DNA of 55,171 bases from CAKRHR01 sp964423195 (GTDB lineage Bacteria; Bacillota; Clostridia; Lachnospirales; Lachnospiraceae). Below, piece after piece: positions 33,497 through 41,932 of this stretch. The notes under the pieces were generated by a model that ran no database searches, had not been told where the DNA came from, and saw nothing but the letters and a program-made list of their open reading frames with translations. Every line of letters begins with the position of its first letter. Positions within the stretch are counted from its first letter, which is position 1. The stretch is taken from positions 1 through 55,171 of the forward strand of contig CAYRDY010000004.1 of NCBI GenBank assembly GCA_964423195.1, written 5' to 3'. The position numbers and the translations under genes are program-made.

Positions 33497-34147
33497 TCAC
33501 AGATACTTCTTGAGATTGTCGAAAACGACTCGGTAGCCGTTGGCATACATATGAATGCCCTCCACGGTGAATTCTTTCTTCAGCATCCCGCGCGCGTCGG
33601 TCAGCCCGTCGTTGGCATCGATGTATGTATAGCCCATCTTCCGCGCCAGCTTCTCGACTGCCTGATTGGCAAGACGAATATTTTCATTGTTGCGTGTCGC
33701 AAACATTCCCTTTGCCCAATCGCCATCCGGCACTTTGTCCACGGAATTGACCGGATAATAGGCCATCATGTAGACTTTTGCCTCCGGCAGGCGCTCTCTG
33801 ATCTGCGTCAGGATCCGCTCGTACTTGCCCATCAGCACCTCCAGCGAATAGTCCGGCGCGGAAATGTCATTCGTCCCGATATTGATAAAAATTTTTGACG
33901 GCGCCGTCCCGAAAACCTGCGCCTCCATATTCTGAAGCATATCGTCGGTCGTAAAACCGCCGATGCCGCGGTTGTAGACGATGCAGTCCATCCCGTCGTT
34001 CATCAAAAACTCATTGATCGGAAACTGCTCCATCAGCGACGAGCCTGTGAAGAGCGTCTGGCCCTTCACCGCCTGCTCGTTCAGGATCAAATATTTTTCC
34101 GCCGTCGTCCTCTGTTCCATCTTCATATGTTCCAAAACTGGATCCAT
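33497..34147 (-). CDS. SGNH/GDSL-family hydrolase
   Basis: Esterase of the SGNH fold, 216 residues from ATG 34147 (GGAGAG seven bases upstream). The blocks are FTGSSLMEQFP (serine), YNRGIGGFTTDD (glycine), INIGTNDISAPD (asparagine) and the late D..H motif FTVEGIHMYANGY. No signal peptide, so it acts inside the cell. Pairing with the adjacent alpha/beta hydrolase suggests deacylation of carbohydrate esters. Confidence 0.85.
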   Translation of the reverse strand: MDPVLEHMKMEQRTTAEKYLILNEQAVKGQTLFTGSSLMEQFPINEFLMNDGMDCIVYNRGIGGFTTDDMLQNMEAQVFGTAPSKIFINIGTNDISAPDYSLEVLMGKYERILTQIRERLPEAKVYMMAYYPVNSVDKVPDGDWAKGMFATRNNENIRLANQAVEKLARKMGYTYIDANDGLTDARGMLKKEFTVEGIHMYANGYRVVFDNLKKYL

Positions 34148-34195
34148 TTCCCATCTCTCCATTCGTGATAATTTTTACAGTCATTTAAAAATGTG

Positions 34196-34224
34196 TTTGA
34201 TTTGGCCGAAGATTTTGCTATAAT
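34196..34224 (+). promoter_or_regulatory. Promoter of the AEC transporter gene
   Basis: TTTGAT (34196-34201), a 17-base spacer and TATAAT (34219-34224) with an extended TGC. It lies in the only divergent intergenic region on this side and 33 bases before the TTG start. Confidence 0.72.
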
Positions 34225-34256
34225 GTGTCTATCATAGGAAAAAGGAGTGTTCCTCT

Positions 34257-35174
34257 TTGGATATCGTCATTTTACTGCTCAAACAAAATCTGGTCATGCT
34301 CATCTATATGATCATCGGCTATTTTTTATTTCGCAAAAAACTGGTCAGCATCCAGGGCTGCGGCGACATCGGCCGCATGCTGCTCTACGTCGTCATGCCG
34401 GTCGCCATCTTCCGCTCCTACCTCCGGGATTTCTCGATGGAAGCGCTGGAAGGTCTGGCCGTATCCTTTTTGGCGGCGCTGCTCGCACTCATCCTGTCGA
34501 TTCTCGTCAGCCGGCTGTTCTTTAAAAAAGCGGACGCGCTGGAGCGTTTTGGCTGCGCGTTTTCCAACGCCGGCTTTATCGGGATCCCGCTGGTGCAGAT
34601 GACGCTCGGCGCGGAGGCCGTCTTTTATGTCTCCTCCTTCGTGGCCCTGCTCAATATCCTGCAGTGGACCTACGGGGTGTTGACCATCACCGGCGACCGC
34701 TCCACTGTCTCGGCGAAGAAAATCATCACCAACCCGATCGTCATCAGTTTCGTGGCCGGAATCCTTTTCTTCTTTATTCCGGTGTCGCTGCCGGAGACTT
34801 TAAGCGGCATGGTCGGCACGATCGCCTCCATGAACGGCCCGCTGGCCATGATCGTCCTCGGCATTTATCTGGCGCAGATACCGCTCAAGTCACTGTTTAC
34901 GGAGAAGAAATCCTATCTCTGCGCGCTGATCCGCCTGATCGTCATCCCGGCGCTCACCATCGCGCTGCTGATGATCTTTCCGGCAAAATACCTCACGGTC
35001 AAATTGGCCGTCCTCATCGCCGCCGCTGCGCCGGTCGGCGCCAATGTGGCCATTTTCGCGCAGATCTACGACAAAGACTACACGCAGGCCGTCAGGGAAG
35101 TCTGCCTGAGCACGATTTTCTGCATCATCACCCTGCCACTGGTGATCGGCGTCGCCAATATGATCCTGCGCTGA
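34257..35174 (+). CDS. AEC-family (auxin efflux carrier type) transporter
   Basis: Ten-helix carrier of 305 residues. Family marks are CAFSNAGFIGIPLVQ (about 100-114) in the first repeat and AAAPVGANVAIFAQ (about 256-269) in the second. Members carry malate, malonate or other organic acids; the substrate here is unknown. The start is TTG at 34257, chosen from AAAGGAG nine bases upstream; no ATG fits. It is one of two plus-strand protein genes. Confidence 0.86.
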   Translation: MDIVILLLKQNLVMLIYMIIGYFLFRKKLVSIQGCGDIGRMLLYVVMPVAIFRSYLRDFSMEALEGLAVSFLAALLALILSILVSRLFFKKADALERFGCAFSNAGFIGIPLVQMTLGAEAVFYVSSFVALLNILQWTYGVLTITGDRSTVSAKKIITNPIVISFVAGILFFFIPVSLPETLSGMVGTIASMNGPLAMIVLGIYLAQIPLKSLFTEKKSYLCALIRLIVIPALTIALLMIFPAKYLTVKLAVLIAAAAPVGANVAIFAQIYDKDYTQAVREVCLSTIFCIITLPLVIGVANMILR

Positions 35175-35220
35175 ACCATTACCGCTGGCAATCGGCGCCG
35201 CCAATACCATCCCACACTGA
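35127..35220 (+). repeat. Duplicated 3' end of the AEC gene
   Basis: The last 48 bases of the gene (35127-35174, ending in TGA) are followed by a diverged copy (35175-35220, also ending in TGA). The shared core is ATCGGCGYCGCCAATA. The copy has one indel, so it is out of frame with the gene. Confidence 0.75.
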
Positions 35221-35291
35221 ATATTTTGAGGTGAAGTAAACTTCCAAAACTACCTCGATGACGCGCAAGGCGTGTCGGAAAAGAGGAAATG

Positions 35292-35591
35292 ATGAACTAT
35301 ACCTATATCGTCGAGTGCGCCGACCACACACTATATACCGGATGGACCAATCGCCTGAGCGAGCGCCTGGCCGCGCACAATAGTGGCCGGGGCGCCAAAT
35401 ATACCAAAACCCGCCGGCCGGTGACGCTCGCCTACTATGAGACATTCGACACCAAGGAGGAAGCCCTGCGGCGGGAGCGCGCGCTCAAAAAGATGACGCG
35501 CGCGCAAAAGCTCCGGCTGATCGAGTCCATGGACAAGAATCTTCTCTCGGCGTTTACCGATCCTAAACCAGAATCTTCAACAGATCCTTAA
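35292..35591 (+). CDS. GIY-YIG nuclease superfamily protein (UPF0213 type)
   Basis: Small stand-alone GIY-YIG domain of 99 residues. YTYIVECADHTLYTGWT has the variant GIY..YIG motif (YIV / YTG), followed by the Arg (LSERLAAHN) and Glu (KEEALRRERALKKM) of the active site. Stand-alone members may process DNA, but activity is unproven for most. The 3' end overlaps the convergent pgmB-like gene by 29 bases. No intron or homing site is visible. Confidence 0.88.
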   Translation: MNYTYIVECADHTLYTGWTNRLSERLAAHNSGRGAKYTKTRRPVTLAYYETFDTKEEALRRERALKKMTRAQKLRLIESMDKNLLSAFTDPKPESSTDP

Positions 35592-36204
35592 AAGAAGTCA
35601 GGTTGTAATCCGCCTTGCCGCAGTGCACCGCCTCGCCGATGGCAGCCGTGCGCATACCGCCGTTCTTTCCGGCGATAATGCCCGCCTCGGCATCCTCGAC
35701 CACCAGGCAGTCCTCCGCCTCCTCATCCAAAAACTCCGCAGCCTTGACGAAGACTTCCGGGTCTGGCTTTGAGCGCGTGATATTCGTCCCGTCGGAGATC
35801 GCGTCAAACGCGTCCATCATGCCGATCCGCTCAAGGATGAACTTCGCGTTTTTGCTCGACGAGCCGATGGCGACCCGGTATCCGCGGCGCTTGATCTCAT
35901 CCAGCGTCTCGCGCACCTCATCCGAGACATCCGCCGGCGTCATCGTCTTCAACAGCTCTCGGTATGTCTCATTTTTCTGTGCCGCCAGGGCATCCTTCTG
36001 CGCCTGTGACAGCGGCTCGCCCTCATAGCGCTCCAGAATAATCTCCAGGCTGTCCATGCGGCTGACGCCCCTCAGACGGTGATTGATCGTCTCGTCAAAA
36101 TAAATGCCCATCTCATCGGCCATCTTTTTCCACGCCTGATAATGAAATCTGTCGGTGAATACGATGACTCCGTCCAGATCAAAAATAACTGCTTTCAAAC
36201 TCAT
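35563..36204 (-). CDS. pgmB: Beta-phosphoglucomutase / HAD sugar phosphatase
   Basis: HAD-superfamily enzyme, 213 residues from ATG 36204 (GGGAGG seven bases upstream). Catalytic FDLDGV at residues 7-12, RLRGVSRMDSLEII in the cap and SSSKNAKFILERIG with DGTNITRSKPDPEVF complete the set. The RGVSR cap motif favours beta-phosphoglucomutase, which moves phosphate on glucose from maltose/trehalose phosphorolysis. A phosphatase role cannot be excluded as no phosphorylase lies nearby. Confidence 0.8.
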   Translation of the reverse strand: MSLKAVIFDLDGVIVFTDRFHYQAWKKMADEMGIYFDETINHRLRGVSRMDSLEIILERYEGEPLSQAQKDALAAQKNETYRELLKTMTPADVSDEVRETLDEIKRRGYRVAIGSSSKNAKFILERIGMMDAFDAISDGTNITRSKPDPEVFVKAAEFLDEEAEDCLVVEDAEAGIIAGKNGGMRTAAIGEAVHCGKADYNLTSFKDLLKILV

Positions 36205-36252
36205 GCTCATTCCTCCCAGCAATAAAAATTCTTGCATTGAAATAACGAAAGT

Positions 36253-37086
36253 TTAAATCCCCACATTTCCGCTGTTGACCCCTAAACCACTGTGTTCCGT
36301 CGGCAGCCACGCGATCGCTTTTTGGATATATGTGTCCCAAAAATCCCACTCATGGCTCCCCGGCCCGATCTCAAAGGTCACATACGCGCCGTTCTCCCTG
36401 AGAAACGCTGCCATATCTTTATTGACGCCCAGCAGGCTGTCCTTGTCGCCGCAGGCCATATAGATCCTCGGAATCGGCCGGCCGGCCTTCGCGAGCTTCT
36501 TGATAAGAACTTTCGGATTCATATCGCTCTCAAGCACTTTGTCAAGGTCCCCGAAAAGGCTCTCCGCAAAATCCCTGCGCTCCATAAACATCGGATCATC
36601 ATTCGTCCGCGCCGGCAGCCCGTCGATGATCAGGGCGCTGGAGAGGGCAACGATGCAGCCAAATGTCCTATTGTATTTGAGGCCGTTGCGCAGGGCGCCG
36701 TAGCCGCCCATCGAAAGGCCGCCGATAAATGTGTCCTCGCGCTTTCTCGACAGCGGAAACATTTTTCTGGTCAGATCGACCAGTTCCTTCCCGACAAACT
36801 CGCCGTAATTATTCTGCGCAAGCGGCCTGTCCACATAAAACGCGTTGTCGCCGGACGGCATCACGACGGCCAGATCATATTCCTCCGCGAAGCGCTGGAT
36901 GCGCGTCCCCATGACCCAGTCCGTATAGTTCCCGAAAATGCCGTGCAGCAGGTACAAGGTCTTGTACGGCCTGTTCGGGCGCTTCGGCGTCCCCGGCATC
37001 AACAGTTTGTCCACCGGCAAAATCACATTCACCGGCACGGTGCGCATCAGAGACTCCGCCATTAAATTCACTTGCAAAAATGCCAT
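36253..37086 (-). CDS. Esterase of the S-formylglutathione hydrolase/EstA type
   Basis: Alpha/beta hydrolase of 277 residues. LYLLHGIFGNYTDW forms the oxyanion hole, GLSMGGYGAL the nucleophile (Ser near 145), and the charge relay Asp/His lie in ACGDKDSLL and GSHEWDFW. The family includes tributyrin and acetyl-xylan esterases. No signal peptide. It is the third esterase in 5 kb, consistent with deacylating plant glycans, though a general detoxifying role is possible. Confidence 0.84.
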   Translation of the reverse strand: MAFLQVNLMAESLMRTVPVNVILPVDKLLMPGTPKRPNRPYKTLYLLHGIFGNYTDWVMGTRIQRFAEEYDLAVVMPSGDNAFYVDRPLAQNNYGEFVGKELVDLTRKMFPLSRKREDTFIGGLSMGGYGALRNGLKYNRTFGCIVALSSALIIDGLPARTNDDPMFMERRDFAESLFGDLDKVLESDMNPKVLIKKLAKAGRPIPRIYMACGDKDSLLGVNKDMAAFLRENGAYVTFEIGPGSHEWDFWDTYIQKAIAWLPTEHSGLGVNSGNVGI

Positions 37087-37163
37087 GATTTTTCTCCTCT
37101 AGCAAATTCATATCATTTCAGTTACCACTCAGTATTCTAACACACTTTTCATGGAACTGTCAA

Positions 37164-37200
37164 AGAAAAAGGCACCGGCTGTCATATCAGCCGGGCCCCT
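37164..37200 (-). terminator. Terminator of the 188-aa gene
   Basis: Minus strand: a CCGGCTG/CAGCCGG stem extended by GGCC/GGYGCC, then TTTTTCTTTG. It is about 40 bases after the stop of the gene at 37240. Confidence 0.8.
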
Positions 37201-37239
37201 TTTGCGCCTTTGCACAGATGAAAATGTCATCACGGGCGA

Positions 37240-37806
37240 TTACCCATTCAAGTATCGAATCACTTCCCGAAAAGATCCACCGGTACTTATCAATGTCCTG
37301 CAGCGAATGGCGTCAGAGACGGTCTCGACAACCTCCGGGTCCTTGCCCCTGAGGACATTCTGAATCAGCGGATAACACTGCGTCTTGCTGCGCACAGCAT
37401 TTACCAGGTCATCGCCGTGCCCTGTGCAGCACCAACCGTCAACGATTGGCTGTTTCTGCAGCTTTCCGGCGCGGGCAAATGTCTCAGCAAGGGCATTCAG
37501 CCGCTCCTCTGACGGCTTCAGAGGCACAACAGGCCCTACAGAGACGAGGTCGATAATGGCCCACGTCCCAACCTGAAACAGGCCGTCACCGGCATCCTGC
37601 ACGAACACGCGCTTATACCAGCCAAGAACATCGCGCCTGAAGTCTTTTCGCTTCGTGAGAGCTCTCCAGGCTGCGAGCATATCTGCGACGTCACGCTTGA
37701 GAAGATCAGGCATGACGGGCTCGAAAAAAATCGTCACGACCGGCATCACCGGCATCGGCCGGACGCGGTCTAAAACACGAAGAATATCATTGAGGTAAAG
37801 TCGCAT
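37240..37806 (-). CDS. Unrecognised 188-aa protein under an operator-like promoter
   Basis: Soluble protein I cannot place. It has no signal or membrane helix. Notable parts: MPVMPVVTIFFEPVMPDLL near the N-terminus, GLFQVGTWAIIDLVSVGP in the middle, and GWCCTGHGDDLVNAVRSKTQCY near 118-139, whose paired cysteine and histidine could bind metal. It is a single-gene unit with its own strong promoter, a palindromic operator and a terminator, so it is probably expressed in response to one signal. Function unknown. Confidence 0.72.
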   Translation of the reverse strand: MRLYLNDILRVLDRVRPMPVMPVVTIFFEPVMPDLLKRDVADMLAAWRALTKRKDFRRDVLGWYKRVFVQDAGDGLFQVGTWAIIDLVSVGPVVPLKPSEERLNALAETFARAGKLQKQPIVDGWCCTGHGDDLVNAVRSKTQCYPLIQNVLRGKDPEVVETVSDAIRCRTLISTGGSFREVIRYLNG

Positions 37807-37858
37807 TTGTCAACACCTATATATCCTTTATCATACCCGTTATATTTTTCTACAATAA

Positions 37859-37876
37859 CATTTTAACGTTAAAATG
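37859..37876. promoter_or_regulatory. Perfect palindrome over the -10 box
   Basis: CATTTTAACGTTAAAATG is an 18-base perfect palindrome; with flanks AATA and TATT it extends with one mismatch to about 26 bases. It covers the -10 of the promoter for the 188-aa gene, the expected place for a repressor. Confidence 0.8.
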
Positions 37877-37888
37877 CTATTATGTCAA
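37860..37888 (-). promoter_or_regulatory. Promoter of the 188-aa gene
   Basis: TTGACA (37888-37883), a 17-base spacer and TAAAAT (37865-37860), about 50 bases before the ATG. The rest of the stretch 37807-38117 is AT-rich and holds only this promoter and the terminator at 37973-38023. Confidence 0.85.
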
Positions 37889-37972
37889 TTTCTCTATGAT
37901 AAAAATTTTTTGCAGCGCCCTATGCGGTGAAAAATAAAGTCTGACAGAAATTTACAATATATTAAAACAAAA

Positions 37973-38023
37973 AGAAGAATCGCTGGAAATGCCCATAAAA
38001 CCGGTATTTGCAGCGATTCTTCT
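37973..38023 (-). terminator. Terminator of the LplBC-type transporter operon
   Basis: A 13-base perfect stem (38023-38011 with 37985-37973) with a 25-base loop, followed on the minus strand by TTTTGTTTT. It lies about 95 bases after the permease stop at 38118. A second weak hairpin (GAGC CGAA GCTC) lies between. Confidence 0.75.
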
Positions 38024-38117
38024 ATATTCTAAACCGTCAAAATGAACGGATAGGAGGATGAGCCGAAGCTCCTCGCCCCCTGAGGGACATTTTAATCCAA
38101 TCCACCGCGAATTTTTG

Positions 38118-39008
38118 TCATCCCTTCACCGAACCGGCCATGATGCCCGCGGCGAAATATTTCTGGAAGATCGGGTAGATGATCAAGATCGGCAGGATAC
38201 CGACCACGGCCACAGCCATGCGGATGGTAGTCGTCGGCAGATCCGCCGCGCTGGCAGCCGCCGAGCCACCCAGGGAGGCCAGCGCCGACACGCCCTCGTT
38301 GATGGAATTTAAGACCGCCTGGATGCTGTAGAGCGACTTGTCATCGATATAGTACAGGGAGTTCTGCCAGTCATTCCAGTAAGTGATCGCGGTCATCAGA
38401 CCCACCGTCGCGAGAATCGGCACCGACAGCGGCATGACCAGCTTCACAAAAATGGTGAACTCGCTGGCGCCGTCGATGCGGGCGGATTCATAGATCTCCT
38501 CCGGGATGTTGTTTGAAAAATAGTTGCGCACCAGCATGATCATGAACGCGCTCATCAGGAGGTTTGGCACCAGCAGGGCAAACAGCGTGTCTTTGATATT
38601 GAACACCGTGACATAGTTGATATAGGTCGCCACCAGGCCGCCGTTGAACAGCATCGTGAAAATGACGATCAGGTTCATAAACTTGACGCCCGGCAGGTCG
38701 CGCTTGGACAGGACGTAGGCCGTCAGCGCGGTCAGGATGATCGATACCGCCGTGCCGCAGAAAGTGACGATGATCGTCACGCCGTAAGCCCGGAGGAATA
38801 CGGCCGCATTCTGGAAAATGTATTCATACGCCCCCAGTGATAATTTCTCCGGAAAATAACTGTAACCGTTGAGCAGCGCCACCGTCTCATCCGTAAAGGA
38901 CGCGATGACCAGCAATATAAACGGCAGGATCGCCAGCGCGGACAAGATAATCATCACGATGTGCGCCGCAACCTTCCATCTCTTTTGATCCTTTGAAACT
39001 GCTATCAT
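38118..39008 (-). CDS. Carbohydrate ABC permease (LplC type)
   Basis: Membrane permease of 296 residues from ATG 39008, which follows GGAGG by ten bases; the long upstream frame is non-coding. Six helices and the EAA loop ESARIDGASEFTIFVKLVMPL (about 180-200) are clear. It pairs with the LplB-type permease 13 bases upstream and the lipoprotein of 40.1 kb. LplC/YteP-type importers usually bring in pectin or other complex oligosaccharides and rely on an MsmX-type ATPase encoded elsewhere, as here. Confidence 0.88.
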   Translation of the reverse strand: MIAVSKDQKRWKVAAHIVMIILSALAILPFILLVIASFTDETVALLNGYSYFPEKLSLGAYEYIFQNAAVFLRAYGVTIIVTFCGTAVSIILTALTAYVLSKRDLPGVKFMNLIVIFTMLFNGGLVATYINYVTVFNIKDTLFALLVPNLLMSAFMIMLVRNYFSNNIPEEIYESARIDGASEFTIFVKLVMPLSVPILATVGLMTAITYWNDWQNSLYYIDDKSLYSIQAVLNSINEGVSALASLGGSAAASAADLPTTTIRMAVAVVGILPILIIYPIFQKYFAAGIMAGSVKG

Positions 39009-39021
39009 AGTCCCGCACCTC

Positions 39022-39957
39022 CTAGAACAATGAACTGCCGCTGTCCATCTTGCGCACGATGCCGTTGGCGACAACGATAAAGATGAAGCCGACAACCGAC
39101 TGCAGGAAACTGGCCGCGGCCGACATGCCGAAATTGTTGTTGACCAGCAGTGCGCGGTACACATAGGTGTCAATGGTCTGCGTGACATTATACAGGGCGC
39201 CCTGATCCATCGGCACCTGATAGAACAGGCCGAAATCCGAGCGGAACACCTGGCCGAGATTTAAGATGACCAGCATGATGATCGTCGGTTTCAGCAGCGG
39301 CAGGGTGATCATGCGAATCTGCTGCCACTTGCTGGCGCCGTCGAGCATCGCCGCCTCGTAGTACGTCGTGTCGATGCCCAGGAGGCTTGACAGATACAGA
39401 AGCATGCCGAAGCCGATCTGCTTCCACTGCTGGACAAAGGTGAGAATGAACGGCCAGTATTTGCTCTCCATGTACCAGGCGATGCCCTCCTCTTTCCCCA
39501 AAAGTCCCTTGATGATCGTATTGTTGACGAGGCCGGTGTCCGTGGCCAGGAAAGCATAGACCAGATAGGCCACGACGACCATCGACATCAGGTAAGGCAG
39601 CAAAATCGCCGTCTGGTAAAACCGCTTGGCGAACTTGTTGACCACCTCATTGAAGAGGATGGCCACCGTAATGCCAAAGACGACACCGATCACGATCCAG
39701 ATGATATTGTAGAGCAGGGTGTTGCGGATCATGATAAACGCGTCGCTGCTCGCAAACAGGAATTTGAAGTTCTTGAGGCCGATCCAGTCACTGCCGGTGA
39801 TGCCCTTGCGGTAGCTGAACTGCTTGAAGGCGAGCTGCAGACCGTAAAGCGGCATGTAGTTATTGATAAACAGATAGGCAAAGCCCGGTAAAAACATGAT
39901 ATAGAACGGAAGCCAGTGCTTCCAGTTGAATTTCTTTTTCTTCTTTACGCCTGTCAT
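39022..39957 (-). CDS. Carbohydrate ABC permease (LplB type)
   Basis: Membrane permease of 311 residues from ATG 39957 (GAGAGG site), starting with a basic KKKKKFNWKHW stretch. Six helices, with EAA loop EAAMLDGASKWQQIRMITLPL (about 200-220). The N-terminal helix and the ASSDAF loop match the LplB/YtcP group. No ATPase gene lies in this operon, consistent with sharing MsmX near 20 kb. Confidence 0.88.
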   Translation of the reverse strand: MTGVKKKKKFNWKHWLPFYIMFLPGFAYLFINNYMPLYGLQLAFKQFSYRKGITGSDWIGLKNFKFLFASSDAFIMIRNTLLYNIIWIVIGVVFGITVAILFNEVVNKFAKRFYQTAILLPYLMSMVVVAYLVYAFLATDTGLVNNTIIKGLLGKEEGIAWYMESKYWPFILTFVQQWKQIGFGMLLYLSSLLGIDTTYYEAAMLDGASKWQQIRMITLPLLKPTIIMLVILNLGQVFRSDFGLFYQVPMDQGALYNVTQTIDTYVYRALLVNNNFGMSAAASFLQSVVGFIFIVVANGIVRKMDSGSSLF

Positions 39958-40118
39958 AGGATTACCTCTCAAAACCGGATATTGAAAATTCACCCGCCGC
40001 TCATTTTAAAGCGGCGGGCTGCCAGATATCTTCAGAAAACTTTCATGCGCCGTCGACACAGCGCCTTTTACTGTGTGAAAGACACTTGCCCCACGTAGCG
40101 TTCTCCGTCATGTGGACA

Positions 40119-41732
40119 TCACTGCCCCTGAGATGCCATGAATTCGTCGATCTGCGCCTGATTGGCCGCGATGACATCGTTGATGCCTGAGGCCGCGAGT
40201 TTCTCGTTGAACTCGTCGATCAGGGCCAGGGTCGCCTCCTCGCTCTCGCACATACCGTTCATCAGTCTCGGCAGATACTCAAGAATCGTGGTGTTGATCA
40301 CCGAGGATTCCGTCTGGAAATCGGTGTCGTCAAACATATAGGCGACCAGCGGGGAGACGCTCGCCTCCGCCTCCAGAGCCTCAAGCTGATCGACATAGTC
40401 CTCGCCGGCAGGCGTCGTCACATAGAGGGTGCGCATATCGCCGCCATTGTAGAACAGGGTCTGATAGGAACCATTAATCGTGATCACCTTGTCGGAGCCC
40501 TCGACGAACTCATAGTTCTCGCCCTCAAACCCATACTCAAGGATATTGGCCACCTCTGCGTTGGAATACAGGAAGTTGAGGAAATCCATGGCCTTGTCCG
40601 GGCGCTCGCTGTTGATGGCGATGCCCCACATAAACTCTGTCACTGTGCTGTTCGTGATCTTCGGCTCGACGAGCTGGGCAAATCCCATCTCAAAGCCGTT
40701 TTGCTCGCCGTAGGAACCCCAAAGGGCGCGCTGCTCCGGATTCATGTTGACGGTGGCGCAGAAAAGTTTCTGGGCGTTCAGGTAATCCTGAGCCGTATTG
40801 GTGTCCGTCGGGTCACCCGGCTGAATGCCGTCCTGGGTCCAGTGGAAACATCTCAGGGCATAATCCTTGAATAGATCTGTATCATACAAATTGACCACGG
40901 TCGTGTCGTTTTCCGGGTCGAGGATCACGCCGTAAGCCGCCTCGTTGCCAAAACTCTCATAATCGTACAGCCACCGCATATAATTCAGCTCGCCGTTGCC
41001 CGAATACCAGGCCATCATATCCGGCTTCGCCTCATGGACTTTCGCCAGAATCTCATCCAGTTCATCAAATGTGATATTTTCCGGGATCGTCAGGCCGATC
41101 TCATCGGCGACCGTCTTGTTGTAGGCGATGCCTTTACCCTGGGCATTGAAGTTTTTGGCCGGAACAGCCAACTGACGCCCACCGACATTGCCTGCCGCCA
41201 TAATGTCCTCGCCGAACAGAGCGATCAGATCCTTGCCGCGGTTCTGGAGCAGATTGCCCTCGTTCATATCGAGCAGGATATCCGAGCCGACCATGGATGA
41301 GAGCGGGCTGACCGTCGCCACATGCACGAGATCAATCTTCTCATCGCCGGCCACCGCCATGCTTGTGGTATTGGCGATCTCGCTGATCCAGACTTCCTGG
41401 ATATCGACCTTGCAGTTGATCGCGGGCTCCGTGATGGCGTTGATCGCCGCCTCTCTCTCCTCCTCACCCGGCTGATCCGTTCCCGGAAGGGTGACCACCT
41501 GGATCGCCACCGTGTAAGGCTCTTCCTCCATGTCAATCTCCGTGGAATATCCTTCGGCTTCATCGCTGCCATTCTCGCCGCCGTTTTCACTCCCGCCGGC
41601 CGCGCTGCCGGACTCGCCGCCTGAAGAGGCGCCGCCGCCCGAATTGGAATCTGAGCCGCCGCCGCAGCCCGCCAACAGTGATACGGCCATCGCCGATGCC
41701 ACTAAAAGTGCCAGTAATTTTTTGCCTTTCAT
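40119..41732 (-). CDS. Sugar-binding lipoprotein (LplA type)
   Basis: Extracellular solute-binding protein, 537 residues from ATG 41732. The signal peptide ends LLAGC (Cys23), then a Gly/Ser linker; the mature domain is typical of the large binding proteins (about 500 residues) that go with LplB/LplC. A Trp/Tyr-rich body (MMAWYSGNGELNYMRWLYDY) suggests oligosaccharide binding. The YesM/YesN pair upstream probably controls it. Ligand is unknown; glucuronide or pectin fragments are likely from the neighbours. Confidence 0.87.
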   Translation of the reverse strand: MKGKKLLALLVASAMAVSLLAGCGGGSDSNSGGGASSGGESGSAAGGSENGGENGSDEAEGYSTEIDMEEEPYTVAIQVVTLPGTDQPGEEEREAAINAITEPAINCKVDIQEVWISEIANTTSMAVAGDEKIDLVHVATVSPLSSMVGSDILLDMNEGNLLQNRGKDLIALFGEDIMAAGNVGGRQLAVPAKNFNAQGKGIAYNKTVADEIGLTIPENITFDELDEILAKVHEAKPDMMAWYSGNGELNYMRWLYDYESFGNEAAYGVILDPENDTTVVNLYDTDLFKDYALRCFHWTQDGIQPGDPTDTNTAQDYLNAQKLFCATVNMNPEQRALWGSYGEQNGFEMGFAQLVEPKITNSTVTEFMWGIAINSERPDKAMDFLNFLYSNAEVANILEYGFEGENYEFVEGSDKVITINGSYQTLFYNGGDMRTLYVTTPAGEDYVDQLEALEAEASVSPLVAYMFDDTDFQTESSVINTTILEYLPRLMNGMCESEEATLALIDEFNEKLAASGINDVIAANQAQIDEFMASQGQ

Positions 41733-41913
41733 CACTCACTTACTCCCTTTCTTTGACTGAGATTAATCACTTTGTACACCCATGTGCCTTGTTGATAGGT
41801 TTATTTTACCAAACCGCACAAATAAAAGTTGCACTTTTCTGATTTGATTCTAGCACAATTATGACTTCATACGCCAAAAATGATGCCTCAGATGTCTTGC
41901 GGACATAAAAATA

Positions 41914-41932
41914 AGCGGGTGGCCATCCCGCT
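41914..41932 (-). terminator. Terminator of the yesMN unit
   Basis: AGCGGG/CCCGCT stem (41932-41927 with 41919-41914) overlapping the yesN stop, followed by TTATTTTTATG on the minus strand. It separates the regulators from the binding-protein gene. Confidence 0.7.
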
